Source of the DNA: Verrucomicrobiota bacterium
GTDB taxonomy: Bacteria > Verrucomicrobiota > Verrucomicrobiae > Chthoniobacterales > UBA10450
Direction: 5' to 3'
Length of the DNA stretch: 20,603 bases
Assembly (NCBI GenBank): GCA_005887855.1
Contig: VBQB01000253.1
Location: 1 to 20,603, forward strand
The notes beneath the pieces were generated by a model. That model was not told the origin of the DNA. It saw only the letters and a list, made by a program, of their open reading frames with translations, and did no database searches. Position 1 is the stretch's first letter, and each line of letters starts with the position of its first letter. A program made the translations under genes and the position numbers. Shown here in pieces: positions 1 through 7,600 of this stretch.

Positions 1-89
1 CTGCCCAATCTATTCGTCTCCGTGTAGAGGTTGGATTCTCGTCAGGTAACATGCTGGATCTAAACGGGTGCTCCTTCTGCCTCGCAGGA

Positions 90-587
90 CTAATGGGAAG
101 GCACCGGACCAATCTTCTTCCAATATTGAAGAATCCGGCCGCTCCCCGGAAGGGACTCAAATTCCGTTGGGCGCGATCCACCGGGCGGACCCCAGCAGGC
201 GCGCTTATGGGTCGCGTTGAGGATCTCGTAGATGCCGCGGGTCAGTTGGCCCGCGCGCGGTCCGCCTACTGCGATCGAGTCCACTTGTTTGGGTCTTGTG
301 TTCGGATTCACAGTGAATGTCCCAGCTGGATACGTTCCGACGCCGCTGGCCTTTGGAAACCGGAAGGTATTGTGATCGGTAATCAGGATCGTATTTCGCA
401 AAACACTTGCCGGCACCGGCTTTCCGTTCTCCACTCCGCGAGTCAACCGCCAGGTTCCCGACAACAGCTCGTAATCCCTCTGAGCGGCGGCAGACTGCGC
501 CGTTGAGCCGCCAACTTCAGTATTTACGCAGCTGGCTGTAAGCGCCGCGACTGCGCCAGCAGTCAAAAGCGACATTATTTTGATCAT
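90..587 (-). CDS. TIGR03067-type lipoprotein
   Basis: This encodes a predicted exported lipoprotein of 165 residues with one TIGR03067-type domain, a family of unknown function that is abundant in Planctomycetes and Verrucomicrobia. The start is taken at 587 rather than the in-frame ATG at 602, because an AAAAAAGGAACT stretch (a good Shine-Dalgarno) lies just upstream of 587. A short hydrophobic signal ends in the lipobox LTASC with Cys20. The mature part shows the family landmarks in order: LSGTWRL, NGKPVP, GTFTVNPNTRPKQVD, the GIYEI strand, and RPTEFESLPGSG near the C terminus. The family assignment rests on recognising these motifs by eye; the molecular function is unknown. It is divergent from recJ and stands alone on its strand. 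Confidence 0.85.
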   Translation of the reverse strand: MIKIMSLLTAGAVAALTASCVNTEVGGSTAQSAAAQRDYELLSGTWRLTRGVENGKPVPASVLRNTILITDHNTFRFPKASGVGTYPAGTFTVNPNTRPKQVDSIAVGGPRAGQLTRGIYEILNATHKRACWGPPGGSRPTEFESLPGSGRILQYWKKIGPVPSH

Positions 588-697
588 AGTTCCTTTTTTC
601 ATCGCGAATGGCTCTGTGAGTCAAGTGTGATTCCGAACCAGACGCAAGCAAGCCCCACTGCGTCTTGTCAGAAGCTTCTCCGCGAATAAGGTGATCG

Positions 698-2401
698 GTG
701 GAAACCCGATGGATCATAGCGCCTCCCGAGGAACTGAACGGCAGCGCTATTTCGTGGAATGAAATTTGCGAGTCGGAGTGCATCGCGCGGCTGCTGATGC
801 GCAAAGGTTTTGCCAGCGCGCAGGAAGTGGAAACATTTTTGCGTCCGCGACTCAGCTCATTGAGCGATCCGTTTTTGCTTCCAAATATGCAAACGGCTGT
901 GGAGCGAGTGCTCGGCGCACTGGATCGACATGAACGGATCGTCCTTTTTGGCGATTACGATGTGGATGGAGTGACGTCGATCGCGCTGCTGGCGGAAATG
1001 TTGCGCGCGTATGGCGCCACGCCCGAATTGTTCCTGCCGCTTCGGATGGAGGAAGGCTACGGCTTGAGCGGTGAAAGCATTGAGCGCTGTCTGGAGCAAT
1101 GTCGCCCGCAACTCTTGATTGCGGTCGATTGCGGCACCTCGTCGGTTGCCGAGGTCGCCGACGTTAGGCGGCGTGGCGTGGATGTGATCGTGTTCGATCA
1201 TCACGAGCCGAAATCCGCGTTACCCGATTGTGTCGCGATTGTGAATCCCAAAATCGATCCCGACTCGCCGTTTCATTATCTCTGCAGCGCTGGAATTGCC
1301 TTCAAAGTTTGTCACGCCCTTCTTAAAACTCGGCCGCTGGATGGATTCGATCTTAAGCGCAAACTGGATCTTGTGGCGCTAGGCACCGTGGCCGATATCG
1401 TTCCACTGCGAGGCGAAAACCGGATTTTTGTTCAGCGCGGGGCGATTGAAATTGCAAGATCGACAAGACCCGGTTTGAAAAAATTGATCGAAGTGAGTGG
1501 AGTTCGGCCGCCGATTTTGACGGAAGATATTGGGTTCAGGCTTGGGCCTCGACTGAATGCGGCGGGACGATTAAGTACAGCGGAAAAATCGTTACAGCTT
1601 CTTCTTACAAAGGATGAAAACGAAGCTGCTGCGCTCGCTGATCTTCTCGACAACCAAAATCGCGAGCGACAGGACGTTGAAAGGCAGGTCTTCCTTGCAG
1701 CGGAAGAGCAAATCGCTCGTGAATTTGATCCGATGCGAGATGCGGCAATTATCGTGAGCGGACGGGGCTGGCATCCAGGCGTAGTGGGAATTGTCGGGTC
1801 GAGAATTTCCCGCAAATATCATCGGCCGACGATTGTGATTGGATTTGATGAAACCGGAGGCGGAAAAGGAAGCGGCCGCAGCATCGAAGGCCTTAATCTG
1901 GTGGAAGCGTTGGATCGCTGCGCTGAATCGTTGGAGAAGTTCGGTGGGCACGAGATGGCGGCCGGCCTGACGGTGCGCGAGGATAAGATCGACACCTTTG
2001 CCACGGCCTTTCGTCGCGTTGCGCGCGAGCTGCTTTCGGACGAACGCTTGCAGCCCTGTTTACGGATTGATCATGAGCTCCTCTTTTCCGACCTAACTGC
2101 CGATCTTCTCCGGTGGCACGAGATGCTACAGCCCTTCGGCACTGGAAATCCCTATCCGCTTTTTTTCGCTCGCGAAGTGGAGCCAACGGCGACACGGCGC
2201 GTGGCAAACGACAGGCACCTCGTCTTGCGCTTGCGACAGCGCAATTATCACCAGCGTGCAATTTATTTCGATGCGCCTAACGCCCCCCTTCCGCCGAGCC
2301 CATGGGATATCGCTTTCCGGATTCTAGCGAATGAATATGAAGGCCAAACGCGGCTGGATGTGCAGATTCAAGCGTTGCGAAAAACGGTGGCGATCAATTA
2401 A
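698..2401 (+). CDS. recJ: Single-stranded-DNA-specific exonuclease RecJ
   Basis: RecJ is a cytoplasmic 5'-3' single-strand DNA exonuclease used in RecFOR recombination, mismatch repair and base-excision repair. The 567-residue product has the normal family length. The DHH phosphoesterase core shows GDYDVDG (residues 85-91, motif I), VDCGTS (about 143) and FDHHEPK (DHH at 167-169), all Mn-binding motifs. The DHHA1 domain carries GGHEMAAG near residue 416, followed by the C-terminal OB fold. The start is GTG: AAGGTGATC just upstream is an almost perfect match to the 16S anti-Shine-Dalgarno, although the spacing to GTG is very short. The stop TAA shares its last base with the recG start, so the two are probably translationally coupled. 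Confidence 0.96.
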   Translation: METRWIIAPPEELNGSAISWNEICESECIARLLMRKGFASAQEVETFLRPRLSSLSDPFLLPNMQTAVERVLGALDRHERIVLFGDYDVDGVTSIALLAEMLRAYGATPELFLPLRMEEGYGLSGESIERCLEQCRPQLLIAVDCGTSSVAEVADVRRRGVDVIVFDHHEPKSALPDCVAIVNPKIDPDSPFHYLCSAGIAFKVCHALLKTRPLDGFDLKRKLDLVALGTVADIVPLRGENRIFVQRGAIEIARSTRPGLKKLIEVSGVRPPILTEDIGFRLGPRLNAAGRLSTAEKSLQLLLTKDENEAAALADLLDNQNRERQDVERQVFLAAEEQIAREFDPMRDAAIIVSGRGWHPGVVGIVGSRISRKYHRPTIVIGFDETGGGKGSGRSIEGLNLVEALDRCAESLEKFGGHEMAAGLTVREDKIDTFATAFRRVARELLSDERLQPCLRIDHELLFSDLTADLLRWHEMLQPFGTGNPYPLFFAREVEPTATRRVANDRHLVLRLRQRNYHQRAIYFDAPNAPLPPSPWDIAFRILANEYEGQTRLDVQIQALRKTVAIN

Positions 2402-4458
2402 TGGAAATCTCGCAACCACTTTCCGAGATCGAGTGGATTCCACGGCCGCGTTTGACCGCGCTGCGTCGCCTCGGCATCGAGAGGGTAGAAGATTTGCTGA
2501 CGCATTTTCCGCGCCGTCACGAAGATCGACACGAGTTTCCGGGATTTCCGCGCGAGGAGAGCGACGTCCCGGTCTGTCTGTGCGGAGAAGTCGTCAAGAC
2601 ACAACTGCGCCGTTTCGGCGGATGGAAAAAAATTTTTGAGGCGACGCTTCAGGAGGCGAATCCGAGCGCGCTGAGCGAGCCTCTCGTGTGTCGTTGGTTC
2701 AACCTGCATTATGTCCAAAAGATGATCGCGACGGGGCAGCGCCTCGTTGTTTTCGGCAAACCGCGTCTGAGAGGGAAGCGGATTTGCATGGATCATCCAG
2801 AATTCGAAGTGATCGAGAACGACGAAGAAATCTCGATCCACTTCCGGCGCATCACGCCGATCTATCCGGCGACGGAAGGTCTTTCGCAGCGCGTATTGCG
2901 CAGCATCATCTATCGGCTGTTGAACGAACTTTCCGACGAACCATTGGAAACGTCGGTGCCGGGCGATCTTGTTCAGGGAAATAGAGGTGCCGCGATTCGG
3001 GCGATTCATTTTCCGCAAAGCTGGGAAGCGCGTGGTGCGGCGCGGGAGCATCTGGTTCTTTCTGAATTCTTCGCGATGCAAATGGTGATCGCATCGCGGC
3101 GTTCGGAGTCTTCTATTCGTGTTGGTGAATCGCATTGTGGAAACGGCGTGCTGCTCGAGAAATTTCTGAAGGCATTACCATTCGAGTTAACCGGCGCGCA
3201 ATCGAAAGTAATCGGCGAAGTCCGGCGTGATCTCGCGGCGGGCCATCCGATGAATCGTTTGTTGCAGGGCGACGTTGGCTCGGGCAAAACGGTCGTCGCC
3301 ATTGCAGGGATCCTGCTTGCGGTCGAAGCGGGCTTCCAGGCCGCGCTTATGGCGCCGACGCAAATTCTGGTTGAGCAACATTATGCTGTGCTGCGGCGTT
3401 GGCTCGAACCGCTCGACATACGGATGGCGATCCGGACAGCGGCGCGACAGGAGGAAAGTTTTCTTCCGTTAGTTGCGGGCGATGAGAATGCGCATGTCAT
3501 CATCGGCACACACGCGCTTCTTTACGACACGGTCTCCTTCTCAAATCTCGGGTTCGTCGTGATTGATGAACAACATAAGTTCGGCGTTGCCCAACGCGCC
3601 CGATTGACTGCGCGCGAACCGGCGCCCGATGTGCTGGTTATGACTGCGACGCCGATTCCGCGCACGCTCACCATGACTGTGTATGGCGATCTCGACGTTT
3701 CAACCATCGATGAGATGCCGCGCAATCGGGGAAAAATAGTTACGGCAGTGCGCGATCAGTCGAAGCTTGTCGAAGTCCTTGTTTTTTTGCGGACGCAACT
3801 GGAATCGGGGCGGCAACTCTATGTGATTTATCCGCTTATTGATGAGAGCGAAAAATTGGACGTGAAAGCGGCGTCGGCAGAATACGAATTGTGGCGGGAA
3901 CGACTGCATCCATATCGCTGCGAATTGCTTCATGGGCGTCTGCCCGCGCAGGAGAAACAAGAGATCATGGAACGATTTCGCCGCGGGGATTCGAAGGCCT
4001 TAATCAGCACGACTGTGATTGAAGTGGGTATCGATGTTCCCAATGCTGCCGTGATGTTGATCGAAAACGCCGAGCGTTTTGGACTGGCACAGCTCCATCA
4101 GCTTCGTGGGCGCATCGGGCGCGGAGAGCACAAGTCGTACTGCATTTTGTTAACGTCGGACCAATCCAAGGAGACCTCCGCAAAACTCGGCGTTTTGGAA
4201 AAAACGACCAACGGCTTTGAAGTGGCCGAAGCGGACTGGGATTTACGCGGACCGGGCGATTTGCTCGGCACGGCGCAAAGCGGCTTGCCCGCGCTCAAGA
4301 TCGGCAACTTGAAGACGGACGCCCATTTGATGCGACGCGCCCGCGCAGCAGCGATGGCGATCTTCGATGCCGACCCAGGTCTGGATTTGCCCGAGAATCA
4401 ACGTTTCCGGGGTTTGATTGTCGAACAACAGGGACGAACTTTTTCCAACGTTAGCTGA
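2401..4458 (+). CDS. recG: ATP-dependent DNA helicase RecG
   Basis: RecG is a superfamily 2 double-strand DNA translocase that regresses stalled replication forks and processes branched recombination intermediates. The 685 residues include the N-terminal wedge/OB region and the helicase core. Walker A is GDVGSGKT (about residue 290), the DEQH box is IDEQHKFGV (about 386), motif III is TATPIPRTL, and the second RecA-like lobe carries STTVIEVGIDVPNA and QLRGRIGRG (motif VI). The C-terminal RecG-specific part follows (LRGPGDLLGTAQSG). The length fits the family. The start ATG overlaps the recJ stop (TAATG) and its own stop overlaps the htrA start (TGATG), giving a three-gene coupled operon. Confidence 0.96.
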   Translation: MEISQPLSEIEWIPRPRLTALRRLGIERVEDLLTHFPRRHEDRHEFPGFPREESDVPVCLCGEVVKTQLRRFGGWKKIFEATLQEANPSALSEPLVCRWFNLHYVQKMIATGQRLVVFGKPRLRGKRICMDHPEFEVIENDEEISIHFRRITPIYPATEGLSQRVLRSIIYRLLNELSDEPLETSVPGDLVQGNRGAAIRAIHFPQSWEARGAAREHLVLSEFFAMQMVIASRRSESSIRVGESHCGNGVLLEKFLKALPFELTGAQSKVIGEVRRDLAAGHPMNRLLQGDVGSGKTVVAIAGILLAVEAGFQAALMAPTQILVEQHYAVLRRWLEPLDIRMAIRTAARQEESFLPLVAGDENAHVIIGTHALLYDTVSFSNLGFVVIDEQHKFGVAQRARLTAREPAPDVLVMTATPIPRTLTMTVYGDLDVSTIDEMPRNRGKIVTAVRDQSKLVEVLVFLRTQLESGRQLYVIYPLIDESEKLDVKAASAEYELWRERLHPYRCELLHGRLPAQEKQEIMERFRRGDSKALISTTVIEVGIDVPNAAVMLIENAERFGLAQLHQLRGRIGRGEHKSYCILLTSDQSKETSAKLGVLEKTTNGFEVAEADWDLRGPGDLLGTAQSGLPALKIGNLKTDAHLMRRARAAAMAIFDADPGLDLPENQRFRGLIVEQQGRTFSNVS

Positions 4459-5990
4459 TGAAAAACCTCGCCAAGTTTTTGCTTTTCGTCCTGCTTGTCA
4501 GTGCAGGGATTTCCTTGCTTTACGATTACCGGCTCAAGCATGGAACATTGAATCTGCCTTCCGCGACAAAACCGGAGAAGTACACGCTGGCTACTTCGCC
4601 GAACGTGGATCCAAAGCAAGTCGCGTCACTCGAGGCTTTGAATCGGGAGCGGCGCGCACTCGTTAGTAGTGTGATCCCGTCGGTGGTCGCGGTAAAAACA
4701 TCCAAGAAGATCAACATTCGGCGGGAATACGGGCTCGATCCTTTTGAGTTTTTCTTTCGCAACCAGCGGCAATTTCGCAATCCGAATGACGAGGCGCTGG
4801 TGCAAAATGCGCTCGGATCCGGTGTGATCGTGACGAACGAGGGGCACGTCATCACCAATAATCACGTTGTCGATCAGGTGGACGAAATTGAAGTGCAACT
4901 TAGCGATGGCCGCACTAAAAAGGCGCGGTTCGTGGGCGCGGATTCTCAGGTGGATCTGGCCGTGCTCAAGATCGACGATCCCGGCGTCAAACCGCTCAAA
5001 CTGGCTGATTCCGATACGGTGCAGGCCGGGGATTTTGTTCTGGCCATCGGCAATCCATTCGGATTCGAAGAAACCGTGACCGATGGCATCATCAGTTCGA
5101 AAATGCGGCCAAACCGCACTGACGCTTTCGGCGAACTGCTGCAAACCAACGCGGCCATCAATCCCGGCAACAGCGGCGGTCCGCTGATTAATCTCCGCGG
5201 CGAAGTCATTGGGATCAATACGGCGATCATCTCACGAAGTGGTGGTTCGCAAGGGATCGGATTTGCTATTCCATCGAACACGATTCGCACCGCCCTGGAG
5301 AGTTTGTTGAAGCAGGGGCGAATCATTCGCGGTTACCTTGGGGTCCAAACGCGCGCGCTGCAGCCGGGCCAAAACGGGGCAGAGAGCGAAGGCGTTAATG
5401 TTGAGGAAGTAGTGCCGGGGTCACCGGCTGCTCAGGCCCAACTGCAAAAGGGCGATGTCATCCGCAAATTCGATGGCCACGAAGTCAAAAATTTCACAGC
5501 GCTGCGCAGCCTAGTTGCGCAGGCCGAGTTGAACAAAAACGTCGACCTGGAAATCGTGCGCAACGGAAAGCCGCTGAAAGTGACGACGCAGATCAAGGAG
5601 CAACCGATGAATTATCCGACGGCTGGCGTTCTGCCTGGACAGGGCCAGCCGCAGACACCGGGCCAGCCGCAGAACCCGCGGCAGCCGAACGACGAAACCG
5701 AGACGAGCGGCCCCCTAGGCTCAATCGACGTGGAGGACCTGACGCCGGCAATGGCACGCCAGCTCGATCTGCCAAGTAATGTGAGCGGCGTCGTTGTCAC
5801 CAATATTGATCCTGACAGTGGCGTGGCCGAATTGCAAAAGGGTGATGTGATCGAAGAAATCAATCAGCAACCGATCACGTCGGTTTCAGATTACAAGAAA
5901 ATCGTCGCTTTGCTTGATCCCTCGCAACCGCAGGTCCTATCGGTTTGCCGGCATCGGATGCGTTCGTTTCTTGTTTTGCGTCCGCGCTAA
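4458..5990 (+). CDS. HtrA/DegP-like serine protease with two PDZ domains
   Basis: This is an envelope quality-control protease of the HtrA/Do family (510 residues). An uncleaved-looking hydrophobic N-terminal segment (about residues 5-22) would anchor it to or export it across the inner membrane. The trypsin-like domain carries the full triad: His136 in NNHVV, Asp166 in VDLAVLKI and Ser239 in NPGNSGGPL. PDZ1 begins at GYLGVQ (about 295) and contains EEVVPGSPAAQAQLQKGDVI. A Q/P/G-rich linker (about 388-415) leads to a second PDZ with GVVVTNIDPDSGVAELQKGDVIEE (split by eye into its parts). The C terminus is arginine-rich. It is the last gene of the recJ-recG operon. Which member (DegP, DegQ, DegS or MucD) cannot be decided from the sequence, so no symbol is given. 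Confidence 0.93.
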   Translation: MKNLAKFLLFVLLVSAGISLLYDYRLKHGTLNLPSATKPEKYTLATSPNVDPKQVASLEALNRERRALVSSVIPSVVAVKTSKKINIRREYGLDPFEFFFRNQRQFRNPNDEALVQNALGSGVIVTNEGHVITNNHVVDQVDEIEVQLSDGRTKKARFVGADSQVDLAVLKIDDPGVKPLKLADSDTVQAGDFVLAIGNPFGFEETVTDGIISSKMRPNRTDAFGELLQTNAAINPGNSGGPLINLRGEVIGINTAIISRSGGSQGIGFAIPSNTIRTALESLLKQGRIIRGYLGVQTRALQPGQNGAESEGVNVEEVVPGSPAAQAQLQKGDVIRKFDGHEVKNFTALRSLVAQAELNKNVDLEIVRNGKPLKVTTQIKEQPMNYPTAGVLPGQGQPQTPGQPQNPRQPNDETETSGPLGSIDVEDLTPAMARQLDLPSNVSGVVVTNIDPDSGVAELQKGDVIEEINQQPITSVSDYKKIVALLDPSQPQVLSVCRHRMRSFLVLRPR

Positions 5991-6015
5991 AGCGGCTCTT
6001 CGAATGGGACAAAAA

Positions 6016-6684
6016 TCACGCAACAGCGTGACGGCGACACACGCCGGACAGCATTTCCAAAAGCGCATCAAGAACGCGATTCACTGACGCCTTTACCGTC
6101 TCGAGATTGCGATTGTCGATGTATGCGCCAAGCATTTCGCGCTCAGCGGCAGAATGTTCGCGATCGGCGTCGATATGGACGGTGAAATAGCGATAATGTT
6201 CGGGATTATTGAAGCCGTAATGTCTCTTCAGCCCGTCGATCTTTGATTCACAGATCGCGGGGATTTGGCTCTCATACGCGTAAAGCGCGGCGAGACCTTC
6301 TGCAGTCGATCCGTCACGACACACCGATCGGAATATGCCGATCAAGCTTTTCGTCTCCGGCTGTTTCTTTGCGCTCCGCACATCGACATCGGAAACGCCA
6401 AGACCTTCGGCGAACCTTAGCCAAAGCTCGGGATGGTTCGGCGAACCGGCTTCTTCATCGATCAAGTTCGAAAGCAATTGCTTCCGCATCACTTGATCGT
6501 CGCATTTTGCGTGCACAGCCGATAGATACGTGGGGAACGCCGCGACATGGTGATAATACTGCTGTGCATAGTCCGCGAGCGCCTCCTTGCTCAACTCCCC
6601 ACGCGTCCAGGCGAGATAAAACGGATGTTTCAAGAGATGCTTCTCCGCGATGTTATTGTCGATCTTGTCGAGATGGTCATTCAT
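6016..6684 (-). CDS. CADD-like di-metal protein, candidate p-aminobenzoate synthase
   Basis: A 222-residue heme-oxygenase/PqqC/TENA-fold protein matching the Chlamydia CADD family (TIGR04305-like). The start at 6684 is chosen over upstream in-frame codons because AAAAGGACCTT precedes it and a promoter sits just upstream. Family knowledge recalled from memory: CADD of C. trachomatis binds a dinuclear metal centre and makes p-aminobenzoate by sacrificing its own Tyr27, with Lys152 implicated. Seen here: E77 and H84 (LIDEEAGSPNH), E138 (YESQIP), H170, D174 and H177 (VHIDADREH), Y23 (HPFYLAW) and K148 (ESKIDGL). Each is exactly four residues below the chlamydial number. It is convergent with htrA and monocistronic. 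The fold and family are secure; the pABA role is inferred. Confidence 0.88.
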   Translation of the reverse strand: MNDHLDKIDNNIAEKHLLKHPFYLAWTRGELSKEALADYAQQYYHHVAAFPTYLSAVHAKCDDQVMRKQLLSNLIDEEAGSPNHPELWLRFAEGLGVSDVDVRSAKKQPETKSLIGIFRSVCRDGSTAEGLAALYAYESQIPAICESKIDGLKRHYGFNNPEHYRYFTVHIDADREHSAAEREMLGAYIDNRNLETVKASVNRVLDALLEMLSGVCRRHAVA

Positions 6685-6710
6685 AAGGTCCTTTTCCGAA
6701 TTTGAATGTA

Positions 6711-6739
6711 GATATAAACGCTGGTTCTCCAGTCGCCAA
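6711..6739 (-). promoter_or_regulatory. Candidate sigma-70 promoter for the CADD-like gene
   Basis: On the minus strand, TTGGCG (-35, 4 of 6 consensus bases) is separated by exactly 17 bases from TATATC (-10, 4 of 6). A start near 6704 would give a leader of about 20 bases that includes the AAAAGGA ribosome site. The spacer holds the short inverted repeat CTGG-AGAA-CCAG, a possible small operator. This was read by eye and is not tested. Confidence 0.45.
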
Positions 6740-6780
6740 ATTGTTAATGCGTGAGAAACAGTCATGCGTGTTGTGGATGA

Positions 6781-6851
6781 CAATGGCCCAGCGTTTTAAC
6801 GCTGGGAAAAGGTGATATAAAGGCCTGAGTCCCGTCAAGGACGAAAGAATC
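6781..6851 (+). repeat. Two-hairpin REP module, copy 1 (left of transposase)
   Basis: Two hairpins lie in a fixed arrangement. The first is CCCAGCGTT-TT-AACGCTGGG (6787-6806, a perfect 9-bp stem). After 22 bases comes the second, GTCC-CGTCAA-GGAC (6829-6842), followed by GAAAGAATC, which abuts the transposase ATG. The same module occurs inverted at 7298-7365 and again directly at 7511-7579. Subterminal hairpins flanking a Y1 transposase are what IS200-like/RAYT enzymes recognise. Confidence 0.85.
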
Positions 6852-7299
6852 ATGCATTCGTTCAACAGTTGTCTCGCTCACTGCATCTGGAGCACAAAAA
6901 ACCGCACGCCTTTCTTGACTTCGGATTTGCGCGAGCGGCTTTGGCGCGTACCTCGGCGGTATTGCGAAACAAAATAAAATGAAGCCGCTGGCAGTTGGCG
7001 GAGCGGCGGATCACGTGCACATGCTGATCGCGTTGCCGGCAGCGCTGTCTGTGGCCAAAGCAATCCAACTTCTCAAAGGCAATTCTTCCAAGTGGATTCA
7101 TGAAGCGTTTCCGAAAATGCGTTCATTTGAATGGCAGGAGGGCTACGGCGCATTCAGCATCGGCGTGTCCGGTATCGAAACCACTGTGGCGTATATTCGG
7201 AACCAGATGGAGCATCATCGCAATCGGGCATTTCGCGAAGAGTTTCTGGCCATGCTGCGCAAGCATGGTTTGGATTACGACGAACGGTTGCTTGGTTGA
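6852..7299 (+). pseudogene. IS200-like Y1 (RAYT) transposase, frameshifted
   Basis: This is a REP-associated tyrosine transposase of the IS200/Y1 family, which cuts single-stranded DNA at hairpins. It is split by one extra base near 6942-6946. The first frame starts at 6852 and reads MHSFNSCLAHCIWSTKNR up to ..RERLW, then stops at TAA 6975-6977. The second frame continues with YLGGIAKQNKMKPLAVGG, the HUH motif DHVHML, the GYGAFSIGVSG strand, and the helix TVAYIRNQMEHH with the likely catalytic Tyr, ending YDERLLG at TGA 7297-7299. Joined, the product would be about 148 residues, the usual length, so only the frame is damaged. The stop overlaps the right-hand inverted repeat. An assembly error or programmed frameshifting cannot be excluded. 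Confidence 0.85.
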
Positions 7300-7365
7300 T
7301 TCTTTCGTCCCCGAGGGACTCGCGCGCCTTCCAAACCGGTGACCCAGCGTTAGAACGCTGGGCTA
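7298..7365 (-). repeat. Two-hairpin REP module, copy 2 (inverted, right of transposase)
   Basis: This is the inverted copy of the module at 6781-6851. GATTCTTTC is followed by GTCCC-CGA-GGGAC (7307-7319), then 23 bases, then CCCAGCGTT-AG-AACGCTGGG (7343-7362) and GCTATT. Read on the minus strand it gives AATAGCCCAGCGTT...GGGACGAAAGAATC, the same order as copy 1. Together copies 1 and 2 form the inverted ends of the transposase unit. Confidence 0.85.
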
Positions 7366-7510
7366 TTTTCTTTTCGTGCCTGTCGGCACTGAAGGTTTGC
7401 ATAGTGACGATCTACCGCGGCAACCGTTTGCAAAGACAATATGAATTTCCGCAACCGTCAGACCACCCGCAAAATGCGTTGATGCCGCAAACGGAAGACT
7501 TGCTCTGATA
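7366..7510. other. Short gene-free spacer between REP copies 2 and 3
   Basis: About 145 bases between the second and third REP modules. An open frame running through it ends at 7508 but overlaps the transposase in another frame and matches no family I know. I see no RNA gene here. It may be the remains of a gene broken by the element, or cargo between REP copies. Confidence 0.4.
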
Positions 7511-7579
7511 ATAGCCCAGCTTTTCAAAGCTGGGACAGCCGTTATTAAGAAAACCAGTGCCCGAAGGGACGGAAGAATT
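7511..7579 (+). repeat. Two-hairpin REP module, copy 3 (solo, diverged)
   Basis: This is a third module in the orientation of copy 1. CCCAGCTTT-TC-AAAGCTGGG (7515-7534, again a perfect 9-bp stem) is followed after about 25 bases by GTGCCC-GAA-GGGAC, then GGAAGAATT (to 7579). The stem differs from copies 1 and 2 at paired positions (GCGTT/AACGC against GCTTT/AAAGC), so both arms changed together and the stem pairing is kept. No transposase adjoins it, as expected for a non-autonomous REP unit. It lies just past the 3' end of the trehalose synthase gene. Confidence 0.75.
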
Positions 7580-7600
7580 GCGGCTTTTCGAGCTCGTTAC

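Noticed and set aside
51..506. 151-residue plus-strand frame over the first lipoprotein gene
   Set aside because: Antisense to a gene with clear lipobox and TIGR03067 motifs; composition is not protein-like.
2398..3135. 245-residue open frame antisense to recG
   Set aside because: Lies wholly within recG, has no recognisable domain, and arises from codon bias of the sense gene.
7131..7508. 125-residue frame overlapping the transposase 3' part
   Set aside because: Runs through the transposase in another frame and through REP copy 2, so it is not an independent gene.
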